Shown here: positions 1 through 10,320 of the stretch, piece by piece | Layout of the letters: each line of letters opens with the position of its first letter | Numbering within the stretch: the first letter of the stretch is position 1 | DNA from: Dialister hominis | GTDB lineage: Bacteria > Bacillota > Negativicutes > Veillonellales > Dialisteraceae | DNA: 64,000 nt | Direction: 5' to 3' | Assembly (NCBI RefSeq): GCF_007164725.1 | Contig: NZ_AP019697.1 | Span: 177,501 to 241,500, forward strand | Notes under the pieces: model-generated | What the model was told of the DNA's origin: nothing | Seen by the model: only the letters and a program-made list of their open reading frames with translations | Databases searched by the model: none | Made by a program: the position numbers and the translations under genes

Positions 1-2604
<2,604 letters not shown>

Positions 2605-2683
2605 ATTTCACAAAAGCACGACCGGCTTGAAAGAGCCTTCGGAACTTCTTCTGTATAGTTTTGAGAGAACAGACTCTCAAAGA

Positions 2684-2800
2684 TTCAGTGGCGATAGCTG
2701 TGAGGATACACCCGTACCCATGCCGAACACGGTAGTTAAGCTCACAAACGCCGAAAGTACTTGGCTGGAAGCGGCCCGGGAGGATAGGAAGCTGCTGATT
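2684..2800 (+). rRNA. rrf: 5S ribosomal RNA
   Basis: A 117-nt 5S rRNA follows the 23S gene after an 80-nt spacer with no tRNA. The signature segment CCCATGCCGAACACGG with GTTAAGCTC is present in the middle. The 5' GATTCAGTGG and 3' GCTGCTGATT ends can pair to close helix I. The ends are inferred from this closing helix. It is the last gene of the rRNA operon because an intrinsic terminator begins 9 nt later. Confidence 0.95.
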
Positions 2801-2808
2801 AATAAAAA

Positions 2809-2842
2809 AGAGCACCGATCATTACGATCGATGCTCTTTTTG
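2809..2842 (+). terminator. rRNA operon terminator
   Basis: AGAGCACCGATC and GATCGATGCTCT form a near-perfect 12-bp stem around a 5-nt loop, followed by a T run. It lies directly after the 5S gene. Confidence 0.9.
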
Positions 2843-4055
2843 CTTGCTCGTTATCAACGAGCATCGCTAAAATGCCAAGGTACGCCTTATTATCTAAAGG
2901 CTCTTATATAGAAACAGTACAACCGCCAAGTATGGCGAATCGGAAGACATGCTAACTGAAGGGCTTCCCCACGGGGGAGCTGGCGCCGGAGGCGTCTGAG
3001 GAGGTGCAGTTATCGAGCGGAGCGAGGTTTAAGGGTGTTAACCTTGCTCCGAAGGAGAAGGTCGGGTCGGAGACCGGGGATGAGATGTAGTTCTCGCAGC
3101 AATGCTGCGGTTGTAAAGGTTTTTGCTTATCGCTCCCGCGCCATCGCTAAAAATGCCATGGTACGCTTTCAGATTAATAAAGATAAGAAAGAAAGCTCTT
3201 ATATAGAAACCGTATAACCGCGACGGGGCGAGAATTAAAAAACCACACAACCTTGTTCCACTCGCAAAACCTTTTATAAAAACCAATGAATAGTTGCACC
3301 CCTTTCCCGGCAACATTTTAATGATTAGCCGGTACTCCTTCCCCGATGGGGCAGGTCAAAACCTTCCGTACCGGCGAGAACGGCTATTATCAATCGCAAT
3401 GTACTGAGTTCTGTTCTTTTCGAGCGAAGCGAGGTTTAAGGGTGTTAACCTTGCTCCGAAAGGAGAAGGGGAACCGCGGAACGCGGGGGATGAGATGTAG
3501 TTATCGAGCGAAGCGAGGTTGTACGGTTTACTCTCAGTTGCCGCGCCATCGCTAAAAATGCCAAGGTACGCCTTATTATCTAAAGGCTCTTATATAGAGA
3601 CCACACAACCGCAACGGGGCGCGAATTAAAAAACCGTAAAACCAGCCTGCGGCTGTAGAACTGCATCTCATCCGTCAGGCAACAGAAATTCGGAGCCTGA
3701 CACCTTCTTTTGGCGGCGCAAGGTCAACACCATTTCCTTGCTTCGCAATCGGAAAACAAGCCAACCTCGTTCCACTCGCAGAACCTTTTATAAAAACCAA
3801 TGAATACTGCACCCCTTTCTCTGGCAATATTAAAAAATTTCATAAAATAAAAACCATACAACCAGACTAAAGTCTGTCCGAACTACTGTATCCACCACAA
3901 AAGTGGTCCCCTTTCTCTTCCAGAGCAAGGTCAAAGGCATTCTTCCCCGCTGGGGCAGGTCTAAACTTCCGCATCGACGTAAGCTGTTATAATCAATCGT
4001 GATTTACAGAGTCCTGTTTTTTCTCACTCCTTCCCCCTTTTTATTTTTCTTCTCT
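2843..4055. repeat. Mosaic hairpin repeat cluster 1
   Basis: A 1.2-kb gap without a credible gene is filled with several copies, in both orientations, of the window's interspersed repeat. The word GGATGAGATGTAGTT occurs at 3078-3092 and 3488-3502. In front of it is a variable inverted repeat: GGTC/GACC around GGA at 3065-3075, but CCGCG/CGCGG around GAA at 3474-3486. Behind it is a second variable slot, for example CGCAGC/GCTGCG around AAT at 3095-3109. A reverse-oriented copy carries a long-loop hairpin with arms GTCAGGC (3674-3680) and GCCTGAC (3695-3701). Other recurring words are GGTGTTAACCTTGC and CGCTAAAAATGCCAAGGTACGC. The small open frames here are not genes. Confidence 0.85.
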
Positions 4056-4063
4056 AACTTTTC

Positions 4064-5393
4064 GAGTGTTTAAATAATCTTGTGTAAACGTACTCCTATG
4101 AAAAAAGGAGATCTATCTTTAGAATAAAGTTGCGACACTTTATAAAGGAGATCTCCCATGTCAAATATTAACACAGAATTGAATGAAGCAGTATCAAAAG
4201 GCACCAATCTATCCGATGCCTGGAATGAATTGATGAGGAAAGAACTGGAGCACGCGATCAATGAGCTTCTTCAAAGCGAACTGACATCTTTCCTGGATTA
4301 CGAGAAATGGGATATTGCAGGGTATAATTCCGGCAATTCAAGAAACGGATCCTATGCTCGGGAGATAGTGACTCGTTTCGGGAAGATATCGATTGAAGTC
4401 CCAAGAGATCGTAACGGAGATTTCCAGCAGCACACGGTTCCCAAGTACAGAAGGAGTGACGGAAGTCTGGAAGAGATGGTCATTCAGATGTACACCAAGG
4501 GAATCACAACATCCGAGATCTCGGATCTGATTGAGAAGATGTATGGAAATTATTACACACCTGCAACAATCTCAAACATGACGAAAGCCACAGAAGAACT
4601 GGTGAAGGAATTCCACAGCAGATCACTGAGTTCCCGTTACTCTGTCATCTATGGAGATGCGACTTATATCAATGTCAGACGAGACTCTGTGGCCAAGGAG
4701 GCGATGCATATCTTGATGGGGATCAATGCGGCAGGGCATAAGGAGATCCTTGATTATCGCCTTTTTCCAAGTGAATCTTGTGAGAACTATAGAGAGATGC
4801 TTAAGGACATCAAAGGGAGAGGTGTAAAGGAAGTCCTGCTGTTTGTGTCGGATGGTCTGAAGGAACTCGGGAATGTGTTTCTGGAAGAGTTCCCTAAAGC
4901 ACAGTACCAGGCATGCTGGGTTCATCTGGGAAGAGCGATGTGCAGACATGTTCGGAATAAGGATTGGAAAGAGGTGCTGGGTGAGGCAAAAAAGATCTAT
5001 GGTTCTACCTCAAAGGAAGAGGCAGAGAAGCAGCTGAGCAGTTTTATTGAGAAGTATGAAGGGAAGTATCCTAAAGCAGTGAATGTCATTCGTGACAATC
5101 CATCTCTGTTCAGTTTCTACGACTATCCTGCAGAAATACAGAGAAGTCTGTATACATCAAATCCGATTGAGTCATTTAATAAGAAGTATAAGAAAAACAT
5201 CCGAAAGAAAGAACAGTTCCCCAACGAGGATTCACTGGATCGGTTCACATGTGCAATAGCCAGTGATTACAACAAGCAGTTCGAATCCAGGCAGATGAAG
5301 GGATTCAGTAAATGTTCCTATGAACTGCAGCAGTTATTCGAAGAACGCTATGGTTCTAAAGGTTAGAGGTTACACAAGATTCTTGACACACTC
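4064..5393 (+). mobile_element. IS256-family insertion sequence, copy 1
   Basis: A complete 1330-bp element. Imperfect terminal inverted repeats of about 26 bp lie at 4064-4089 and 5368-5393; both begin GAGTGT and share the inner block AATCTTGTGTAA. It is flanked by a perfect 8-bp direct repeat AACTTTTC at 4056-4063 and 5394-5401, the target duplication expected for IS256. Removing the element restores a continuous AT-rich sequence ahead of the pseudouridine synthase operon. The intact duplication argues for simple, fairly recent insertion. Confidence 0.93.
4158..5366 (+). CDS. IS256-family transposase (copy 1)
   Basis: A 402-residue mutator-type DDE transposase, the normal length for IS256. 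The N-terminal third has the typical block NSRNGSYAREIVTRFGKISI followed by VPRDRNGDF. Likely catalytic residues are Asp in YGDATYINV (about 166), Asp in VSDGLKELG (about 231) and Glu in TSNPIESFNKKYK (about 338). The ATG is preceded by AAAGGAG. It is the only gene in the element and appears intact. It shares the family, but little sequence, with the second IS256 copy further on. Confidence 0.95.
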   Translation: MSNINTELNEAVSKGTNLSDAWNELMRKELEHAINELLQSELTSFLDYEKWDIAGYNSGNSRNGSYAREIVTRFGKISIEVPRDRNGDFQQHTVPKYRRSDGSLEEMVIQMYTKGITTSEISDLIEKMYGNYYTPATISNMTKATEELVKEFHSRSLSSRYSVIYGDATYINVRRDSVAKEAMHILMGINAAGHKEILDYRLFPSESCENYREMLKDIKGRGVKEVLLFVSDGLKELGNVFLEEFPKAQYQACWVHLGRAMCRHVRNKDWKEVLGEAKKIYGSTSKEEAEKQLSSFIEKYEGKYPKAVNVIRDNPSLFSFYDYPAEIQRSLYTSNPIESFNKKYKKNIRKKEQFPNEDSLDRFTCAIASDYNKQFESRQMKGFSKCSYELQQLFEERYGSKG

Positions 5394-5486
5394 AACTTTT
5401 CCTTGGTTTTCTGTTACAATATATATAGAAGAGTATGAAATACGGATGATTCGGTATGGTCTTTTTTTATGGGAGAGGGTGATGGT

Positions 5487-6395
5487 ATGGACATGAAGGT
5501 TGTGGTGGATTTCTGGTTTGAGGGGAAGGAGCTGCGGCATTTTGTGCGTGGACATATGCATCTCTCTTCTTCTCTTTGGAAGAAGATCAAGTGGAATGGG
5601 AAGATCCTGATTAATGGCAGGCAGGTGTTTAATGCCCGGACGGCGCTGCATGCAGGGGATGAGATTACTCTGATCTGGTCGGAGGAGAATGATATCCTTC
5701 CGGCGAATGTTCCTTTGGATATAGTCTATGAGGATCCTTGGCTTTTGATCGTGAATAAGGGGCCTCATATGATTATCCATCCTACGGCGAAGTCGACGCA
5801 GGAGACTTTGGTGAATGCGGTGGCGTGGTATTTCAAGGAGAAGGGCGAGGATGCGGGGATTCATCCTGTGTATCGTCTGGATCGGAATACGACGGGACTT
5901 GTCGTTGTCGCCAAGTCTGCTAATGTGCAGTATGACCTTTCGAAGTCTCATGATTCGATATTCCGTGAGTACCTGGCTCTTGTGGGCGGAGAAATCGTGA
6001 TGGGGGATGAGGCGAAGAATATCATCGGCGAACCAATCGGGCGCAAGCCTGACAGTATCGTAGAGTGGATGGTCAGGCCCGATGGGAAACCGGCATGGAC
6101 CGAGTACATGGTGCTGGCGCATTCATGGAAGACGTCGCTGGTGCGTGTCCACCTCCTAACGGGAAGGACGCATCAGATCCGCGTCCATTTCTCTCATATG
6201 CATCATCCGCTTCTTGGAGATGACCTTTATGGAGGCTCGATAAAGCTGATCCAGCGGCAGGCGCTCCATGCGTATAATGTAGAATTTTTGCATCCGGTGA
6301 CAGGGGAGAAGATGAAATTTACCGCTCCTGTTCCTGATGATATGAAGTCTTTGATTACGAATATCTGGCCTGATCTGGATATTTCCAAACTATGA
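5487..6395 (+). CDS. RluA/RluD-family pseudouridine synthase
   Basis: This enzyme would isomerise uridine to pseudouridine in rRNA or tRNA. An S4-like N-terminal segment (about 1-80, with WKKIKWNGKILINGRQV) precedes the catalytic domain. The catalytic motif HPVYRLDRNTTGLVV carries the Asp nucleophile, and LLTGRTHQIRVHF is the second family signature. About 300 residues is normal. I chose the ATG at 5487 because GGGAGAGGGTG lies at proper distance; an in-frame ATG at 5469 has no such site. It is first in a run with pgeF (7-nt gap) and an SDR gene. Whether the target is 23S rRNA (RluD) or another site cannot be read from the sequence. The IS256 insertion lies just upstream and may separate it from its original promoter. 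Confidence 0.92.
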   Translation: MDMKVVVDFWFEGKELRHFVRGHMHLSSSLWKKIKWNGKILINGRQVFNARTALHAGDEITLIWSEENDILPANVPLDIVYEDPWLLIVNKGPHMIIHPTAKSTQETLVNAVAWYFKEKGEDAGIHPVYRLDRNTTGLVVVAKSANVQYDLSKSHDSIFREYLALVGGEIVMGDEAKNIIGEPIGRKPDSIVEWMVRPDGKPAWTEYMVLAHSWKTSLVRVHLLTGRTHQIRVHFSHMHHPLLGDDLYGGSIKLIQRQALHAYNVEFLHPVTGEKMKFTAPVPDDMKSLITNIWPDLDISKL

Positions 6396-6402
6396 GGCGC
6401 CT

Positions 6403-7215
6403 ATGACGATTCAGAAGAAAAACGGAGTTTCATACCTGACCTTTGATGTATTTGAAAACGCGCCCCTTACGGCTGCTGTCTCCTGCAGGGATGGCGGTGT
6501 CAGCCAGGGGTTTTTCACTAGCCTGAATATGGGGCTCCATGTTGGGGACGATCCTTCCCTTGTTGTGGAGAACAGGAAACGTTTCTTTGATGCGCTTGGC
6601 GCAGACAGCAGAACACTCATCAACTGCAGCCAGGTGCACGGGACGCATATAGAAATCGTGGGAAAAGAAGACTGCGGACGAGGAGCGCTTTCGCTCGATA
6701 CGGCCATCCCGGATACGGACGGACTGATTACGAATGAAGCGAACGTCCCAATCACGATGAATTACGCCGACTGCACGCCTCTTTTTTTCTATGATCCGAA
6801 GGGCGTCATTGCCCTTTCCCATGGAGGATGGCGCGGGACAGCGGGAAATATTGTAGGAAAGACCATTTCCATGATGGAAAAGAAATATGGCTCGAAGAGA
6901 GAAGATATCCGTGCTGCCATCGGGCCGGCCATCGGTCTCGAATGCTTCGAGGTCGGGAGAGATGTCATTGAAGCGATGAAAGCTCTCTTTACTGATGAAG
7001 AAATGAAAAAGCTCAGTTGCACGAAGGAAAATGGAAAATTTCTCTTCGACCTGCCGGGAGCCAACCACGTTCTCATGAGAAAAGCAGGCATTGCGGAAGA
7101 TCACATCGAGGACTGTGGGATCTGCACCTATTGCCATGATGATATTTTCTACTCCTACAGGAAAGCAGGAGGAAAGACAGGACGCCATATGGCCGTCATG
7201 ATGCTGAAGAATTAA
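6403..7215 (+). CDS. pgeF: Peptidoglycan-editing/purine nucleoside phosphorylase-like protein (YfiH, DUF152)
   Basis: A 270-residue YfiH/PgeF-family protein. Members are zinc-dependent purine nucleoside phosphorylase/adenosine deaminases (formerly called polyphenol oxidase), and E. coli PgeF is implicated in peptidoglycan fidelity. Family signatures are visible: NCSQVHGTHIEIV (about 72-84), DGLITNEANVPITMNYADCTPLFFYDP (about 106-132), SHGGWRGTAGNIV (about 139-151) and the C-terminal CTYCHDDIFYSYR. The conserved Cys and His of these motifs form the metal site. It begins 7 nt after the rluD-like stop, so it is probably co-transcribed. No damage is seen. Confidence 0.93.
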   Translation: MTIQKKNGVSYLTFDVFENAPLTAAVSCRDGGVSQGFFTSLNMGLHVGDDPSLVVENRKRFFDALGADSRTLINCSQVHGTHIEIVGKEDCGRGALSLDTAIPDTDGLITNEANVPITMNYADCTPLFFYDPKGVIALSHGGWRGTAGNIVGKTISMMEKKYGSKREDIRAAIGPAIGLECFEVGRDVIEAMKALFTDEEMKKLSCTKENGKFLFDLPGANHVLMRKAGIAEDHIEDCGICTYCHDDIFYSYRKAGGKTGRHMAVMMLKN

Positions 7216-7237
7216 GTTTCATAAAGGAGATGCGCGT

Positions 7238-7993
7238 ATGAGGACAGCGGTCGTCACCGGAGCCTCCTCCGGACTCGGACGGGAATTCGTGAAACAGCTA
7301 TCCGAAGAAGGAAAACTGGATGAAATCTGGGTCATCGCCAGAAGAAGAGAAAAGCTCGAAGAACTCGCTTCTTCCGTAAAAACGCCCCTTCGTATCTTCG
7401 GCGCAAGCCTGGATGACGAAGGCCTTTACGGTCTCCTTTCCGTCCTGATGGAAAGAGAAAAGCCTGACATCCGCCTCCTCATTAATAACGCAGGAAGAGG
7501 AACCATGACCACCCTCGACGAAGAAACCACCGAGGACGCCGTCAGCATGATCGGCCTGAACTGCCAGGCTCCCGTGAAAATGATGAAACTCTGCCTTCCC
7601 TATATGAAAGAAGGAGCAGGGATTATCAACGTAGCATCCGTCGCAGGACTCCTGCCCCTCCCGGACCTCGCCGTCTACGGCGCGACAAAAGCCTTCCTCC
7701 TTTCCCTCTCCCAGGCAGTCAATGAAGAAATGAAAGAGAGAAACATCCACGTCATGGCCCTCTGCCCCTACTGGATCAAAGACACCGAATTCATAGGAAA
7801 AGCAGGCGCCGAAGGCCGCATCTCAGAAAAAGGCATCCTCAATGCCGAAGAAACAGTAAAAAAAGCCCTCGAAGACCTCCGCCACGGAGAAACAGTCAGC
7901 CTCCCAGGCAAAATGGCCAAACTCACCGCCCTGGGCACCCGCTTCGCCCCGCTCGGGCTAGTATGGAAAATAAGGAAATGGATGAAAGTGTAG
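7238..7993 (+). CDS. Short-chain dehydrogenase/reductase
   Basis: A 251-residue classical SDR, expected to be a cytosolic NAD(P)-dependent oxidoreductase. The Rossmann motif TGASSGLGREF is at residues 7-17, the NNAG motif (INNAGRGT) near 86, and the catalytic set is Ser in INVASVAG plus Tyr and Lys in YGATK (about 147-151). A ribosome site AAAGGAG precedes the ATG. It follows pgeF by 22 nt and is last in the operon. Resemblance to the DltE/YqjQ-like subgroup suggests an uncharacterised aldehyde or ketone reductase; the substrate cannot be inferred. The downstream gap is repeat-filled with no obvious intrinsic terminator. Confidence 0.9.
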   Translation: MRTAVVTGASSGLGREFVKQLSEEGKLDEIWVIARRREKLEELASSVKTPLRIFGASLDDEGLYGLLSVLMEREKPDIRLLINNAGRGTMTTLDEETTEDAVSMIGLNCQAPVKMMKLCLPYMKEGAGIINVASVAGLLPLPDLAVYGATKAFLLSLSQAVNEEMKERNIHVMALCPYWIKDTEFIGKAGAEGRISEKGILNAEETVKKALEDLRHGETVSLPGKMAKLTALGTRFAPLGLVWKIRKWMKV

Positions 7994-8267
7994 GGGGGCT
8001 AACCGAAAGGCTTCCTCTTAGAGGAAGAAGGGCCGTAGGCCGGTCTTAACCTTGCTCCGGGAGGAGAAGGTGGCGGCGGAGCCGACGGATGAGTTGCATT
8101 TCCTAGGCCGTAGGCCGGTTGTCTGGTTTTACTTGCCTTCCCAGACGGGGAAGGGGAACCGCGAACGCGGTAGATAGGGTTGATTACCGACAGCCGAAGG
8201 CTGGTTGTGCGGTTTTCCATCGAACGAAGTTCGGTTTAAGGGTGTTGACCTTGCGCCGAAGGAGAAG
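7994..8267 (+). repeat. Mosaic hairpin repeat cluster 2, left part
   Basis: Repeat modules run on from the SDR stop. The H1 slot before GGATGAGTTGCATTT is CGGC/GCCG around GGA, the next slot GGCC/GGCC around GTA. A further copy carries CAGCC/GGCTG and then CGAAC/GTTCG around GAA (about 8220-8233). An uninterrupted GGAGAAGGTGG word (8063-8073), the complement of the IS110 target word, is present. The last copy breaks off at GGAGAAG (8261-8267), exactly where the IS110 element begins. Confidence 0.85.
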
Positions 8268-8459
8268 ACCTGCTACACAAGAACAAGCCCCAATTTTAAT
8301 TTTTTGGTATTTTTTGAATTTCTTATAGAATTTCTTGTCGGATTTCCTGACTGATCCTAACTGATTAGATTTTGGAGTTTGGCCGACTAATTCATTGCAC
8401 TACGAAAAAGCCGATCTCACACTCGGCTTTTTCCGCTTTTCTTCACTTGTTTGCCTTAT

Positions 8460-9683
8460 TTACGCAGCAAGGCCTAAGTCGCGATACAAATGCATCACCC
8501 GGCCGTAGTATATTCGTAAAAACTTAGCCATTCCTGCTACTTTTGCTACTTTTTTATACTTTCCTTCTGCCTCTTTCTTCTTTATGAACCTATATACTGC
8601 ATCATCTTTGGGGATTTTATGCATAACTAACGACATCATTACTTGATACAATACTTTCCGCAGCCGCGCAGGACCTTTCTTTACTATGTGATTCTGCGAG
8701 GCTCGGAATTTCCCTGATTCATGTATTGATGGGGTCAGGCCTGCAAAGCAGATCAGAGAATGCTTGTTTTTAAAGCGTCTCACATCTCCGATCTGGGCAA
8801 TAAGCGCTACTCTGGTAACTCTTCCGACTCCGCCCATCTCGCCGACGAGTTCATATTCCGGCAGATCCTTGGCTATATCTTCCATTCGTGTTAAACTAGC
8901 CATAAGAGTTTCGTCGGCTCTTCTCAGTAATCCGACATACCACATGATGGTTTCTCTAACAATTGGATTATTGGGGATGGAAGGGATACCATTCTTTGCT
9001 TGAGCGTAGATCGTTGCTGCTTTACTCTCATTGGAACGGTATCCTTTTTCTTTTGCCCATCCGCAATAAGATGCGACAAATTCTGCTTCCGATTTAGCAA
9101 TAATATCCTCAATGTGGCAATACCTTTCCAGGAAATCCAGCAGTTTGTCTTTACCGCTGTTTATGTCGAATCCTCCGAAAAGATCGAAGATTTCTGGCAT
9201 GGTCTGCTCCAATTGACTTTGCAGCTGGAGAAGGATGCGGCTTCTTTCCTCCGAAAAGTTAAGATAAGCATCGCAGAGTCTCTTCAAGAGGAAATACTTA
9301 TCTCCATTAAGATCGAATTGCGGTAACTTTGCCCAATAAGCGATTCCATATCTGGCAATATTCGAGGAGTCGATGGAGTCTGTCTTTGTGTGTCTGAAGT
9401 TCTCTGCCTTATTAAAATTAGCAATCATCAGAGCGTTGACGACAGATACAAAAATCCCATTCTGCTGCAAGAAATAGGCTATCGACAGGTGATAGACACC
9501 TGTTGATTCCATGACGACTTTTATCTCGTCATACTTTGCTTGTACCCGAATTTCATTGACCAGAGGCTGAAGTTCCTCTTTTGTGTGCTTAACATCAAAG
9601 GGCCTGCGGATGATCTTGTCGCCAGGCGCCATGAAAAACACCGTACTTTTTCTCTTGGATACATCAATACCTACACAGATCAT
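8460..9683 (-). CDS. IS110-family transposase (copy 1)
   Basis: A 407-residue IS110 recombinase with an N-terminal RuvC-like DEDD domain and a C-terminal transposase_20 domain. Visible are GIDVSKRKSTVFF (first Asp, residue 6), VMESTGVYH (Glu, about 59) and HTKTDSIDSSNIARYG (paired Asp, about 100). The C-terminal part has LVGEMGGVGRVTRVALIAQIGD and FAGLTPSIHESGKFR, the region that bears the catalytic Ser in this family. GGAGG precedes the ATG. The gene looks intact. The 260 nt between the element's left end and the start codon is non-coding and carries the candidate bridge RNA. Confidence 0.95.
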   Translation of the reverse strand: MICVGIDVSKRKSTVFFMAPGDKIIRRPFDVKHTKEELQPLVNEIRVQAKYDEIKVVMESTGVYHLSIAYFLQQNGIFVSVVNALMIANFNKAENFRHTKTDSIDSSNIARYGIAYWAKLPQFDLNGDKYFLLKRLCDAYLNFSEERSRILLQLQSQLEQTMPEIFDLFGGFDINSGKDKLLDFLERYCHIEDIIAKSEAEFVASYCGWAKEKGYRSNESKAATIYAQAKNGIPSIPNNPIVRETIMWYVGLLRRADETLMASLTRMEDIAKDLPEYELVGEMGGVGRVTRVALIAQIGDVRRFKNKHSLICFAGLTPSIHESGKFRASQNHIVKKGPARLRKVLYQVMMSLVMHKIPKDDAVYRFIKKKEAEGKYKKVAKVAGMAKFLRIYYGRVMHLYRDLGLAA

Positions 9684-9734
9684 AAGCGACCTCCTATAAA
9701 AGATATTTGTAGTTGGTAGACGCTAATCCTTCAC

Positions 9735-9932
9735 ACACTTATTACCACTCAAACTAGTTTTTTTACACGAACACGGAGATAAACCTGCCTAACGCGAGCA
9801 CACATAATAAGGGGAAGGCTGACCCTCTTCTCCACGTCCAGTAAACGGACCGGTGGGTCGCCGTCAAACCATCTACTCCCCTAATTATATGCAATAAGTG
9901 CAGCGGATAGGAGCGGCCTATCTACTACACTT
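9735..9932 (-). ncRNA. Candidate IS110 bridge RNA (copy 1)
   Basis: A structured non-coding stretch upstream of the transposase, in the place where IS110-type bridge RNAs lie. On the minus strand it opens with a hairpin AAGTG...GATAGG-CCGCT-CCTATC...CACTT. A second hairpin GTCC/GGAC follows, flanked by CCCACC (9853-9858) and GGAGAAG (9828-9834, reading minus). These equal, respectively, the left side and the reverse complement of the right side of the insertion site CCACC-T/CTTCTCC, as target guides should. A later segment has GCAGG (9785-9789) and ACTAG, matching the element's own ends. Ends are approximate and transcription is unproven. Confidence 0.7.
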
Positions 9933-9944
9933 CTATTGTACTAG

Positions 9945-10320
9945 GTGGCTCGTATACCAGTTGACAATAATGGCAATTGCACAAATGCCTAATAAGTTAG
10001 TGTACGAGACGGATGAGATGTAGTTCCTAGGCCATGGGCCGGCTGTGTGGTTTTAATCATATTTTAGATTGCACTCCCGCGCCACCGCTAAAAGGCCAAG
10101 GTACGCTTACATATCAATAAGCTCTTTTATAAGGATACCTTTACAACCGCGACGGGGCGCGAATAAAAACACCGTAAAACCAGACTAACGTCTGTACGAA
10201 CTACTGTATTCGTCAGGCAACAGAAATTTGGAGCCTGACACCTTCTCCTGGCGGTGCAAGGTCAACACCATTCCTTGCTTCGCAAATGGAGAACAAGCCA
10301 ACCTCACTCCGTTCGCAGAA
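9945..10320. repeat. Mosaic hairpin repeat cluster 2, right part
   Basis: After the IS110 left end, a 60-nt palindromic segment (TCGTATAC ... GTGTACGA) occupies the slot that elsewhere holds H1, then the word ACGGATGAGATGTAGTT follows at about 10008. Further modules continue, partly inverted: CGCTAAAAGGCCAAGGTACGC, then a long-loop hairpin GTCAGGC/GCCTGAC at about 10211-10240 identical in arms to the one in cluster 1. The cluster runs without a break into the galU coding sequence. No promoter or Shine-Dalgarno site for galU was found in it. Confidence 0.8.

Larger units (their letters stand above)
8266..9944 (-). mobile_element. IS110-family element, copy 1
   Basis: Boundaries come from comparison with the second IS110 element. 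Read in the transposase direction, the left end is CCACCT|AGTAC (core CT at 9943-9944) and the right end is GCAGGT|CTTCTCC (core CT at 8266-8267). The CT dinucleotide is present at both ends, as expected for IS110 core duplication. There are no terminal inverted repeats, which is typical of the family. The right end joins directly into a mosaic repeat copy at the conserved CTTCTCC word. The left flank keeps only GAGCCACCT before a longer palindrome. Confidence 0.85.

Noticed and set aside
2843-4055. CRISPR array
   Set aside because: Conserved words are spaced irregularly, occur in both orientations and flank palindromic slots rather than unique spacers. No cas gene is in the window.
5383-5420. 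Hybrid promoter from TTGACA in the IS256 right end plus TACAAT downstream
   Set aside because: The spacing is 26 bp, too long for a sigma-A promoter.
8119-8328. Small open frames within repeat clusters (also at 3035, 3346, 21496, 43542, 50425 and 62873)
   Set aside because: They consist of repeat words and hairpins, differ in frame between copies, and lack ribosome sites.
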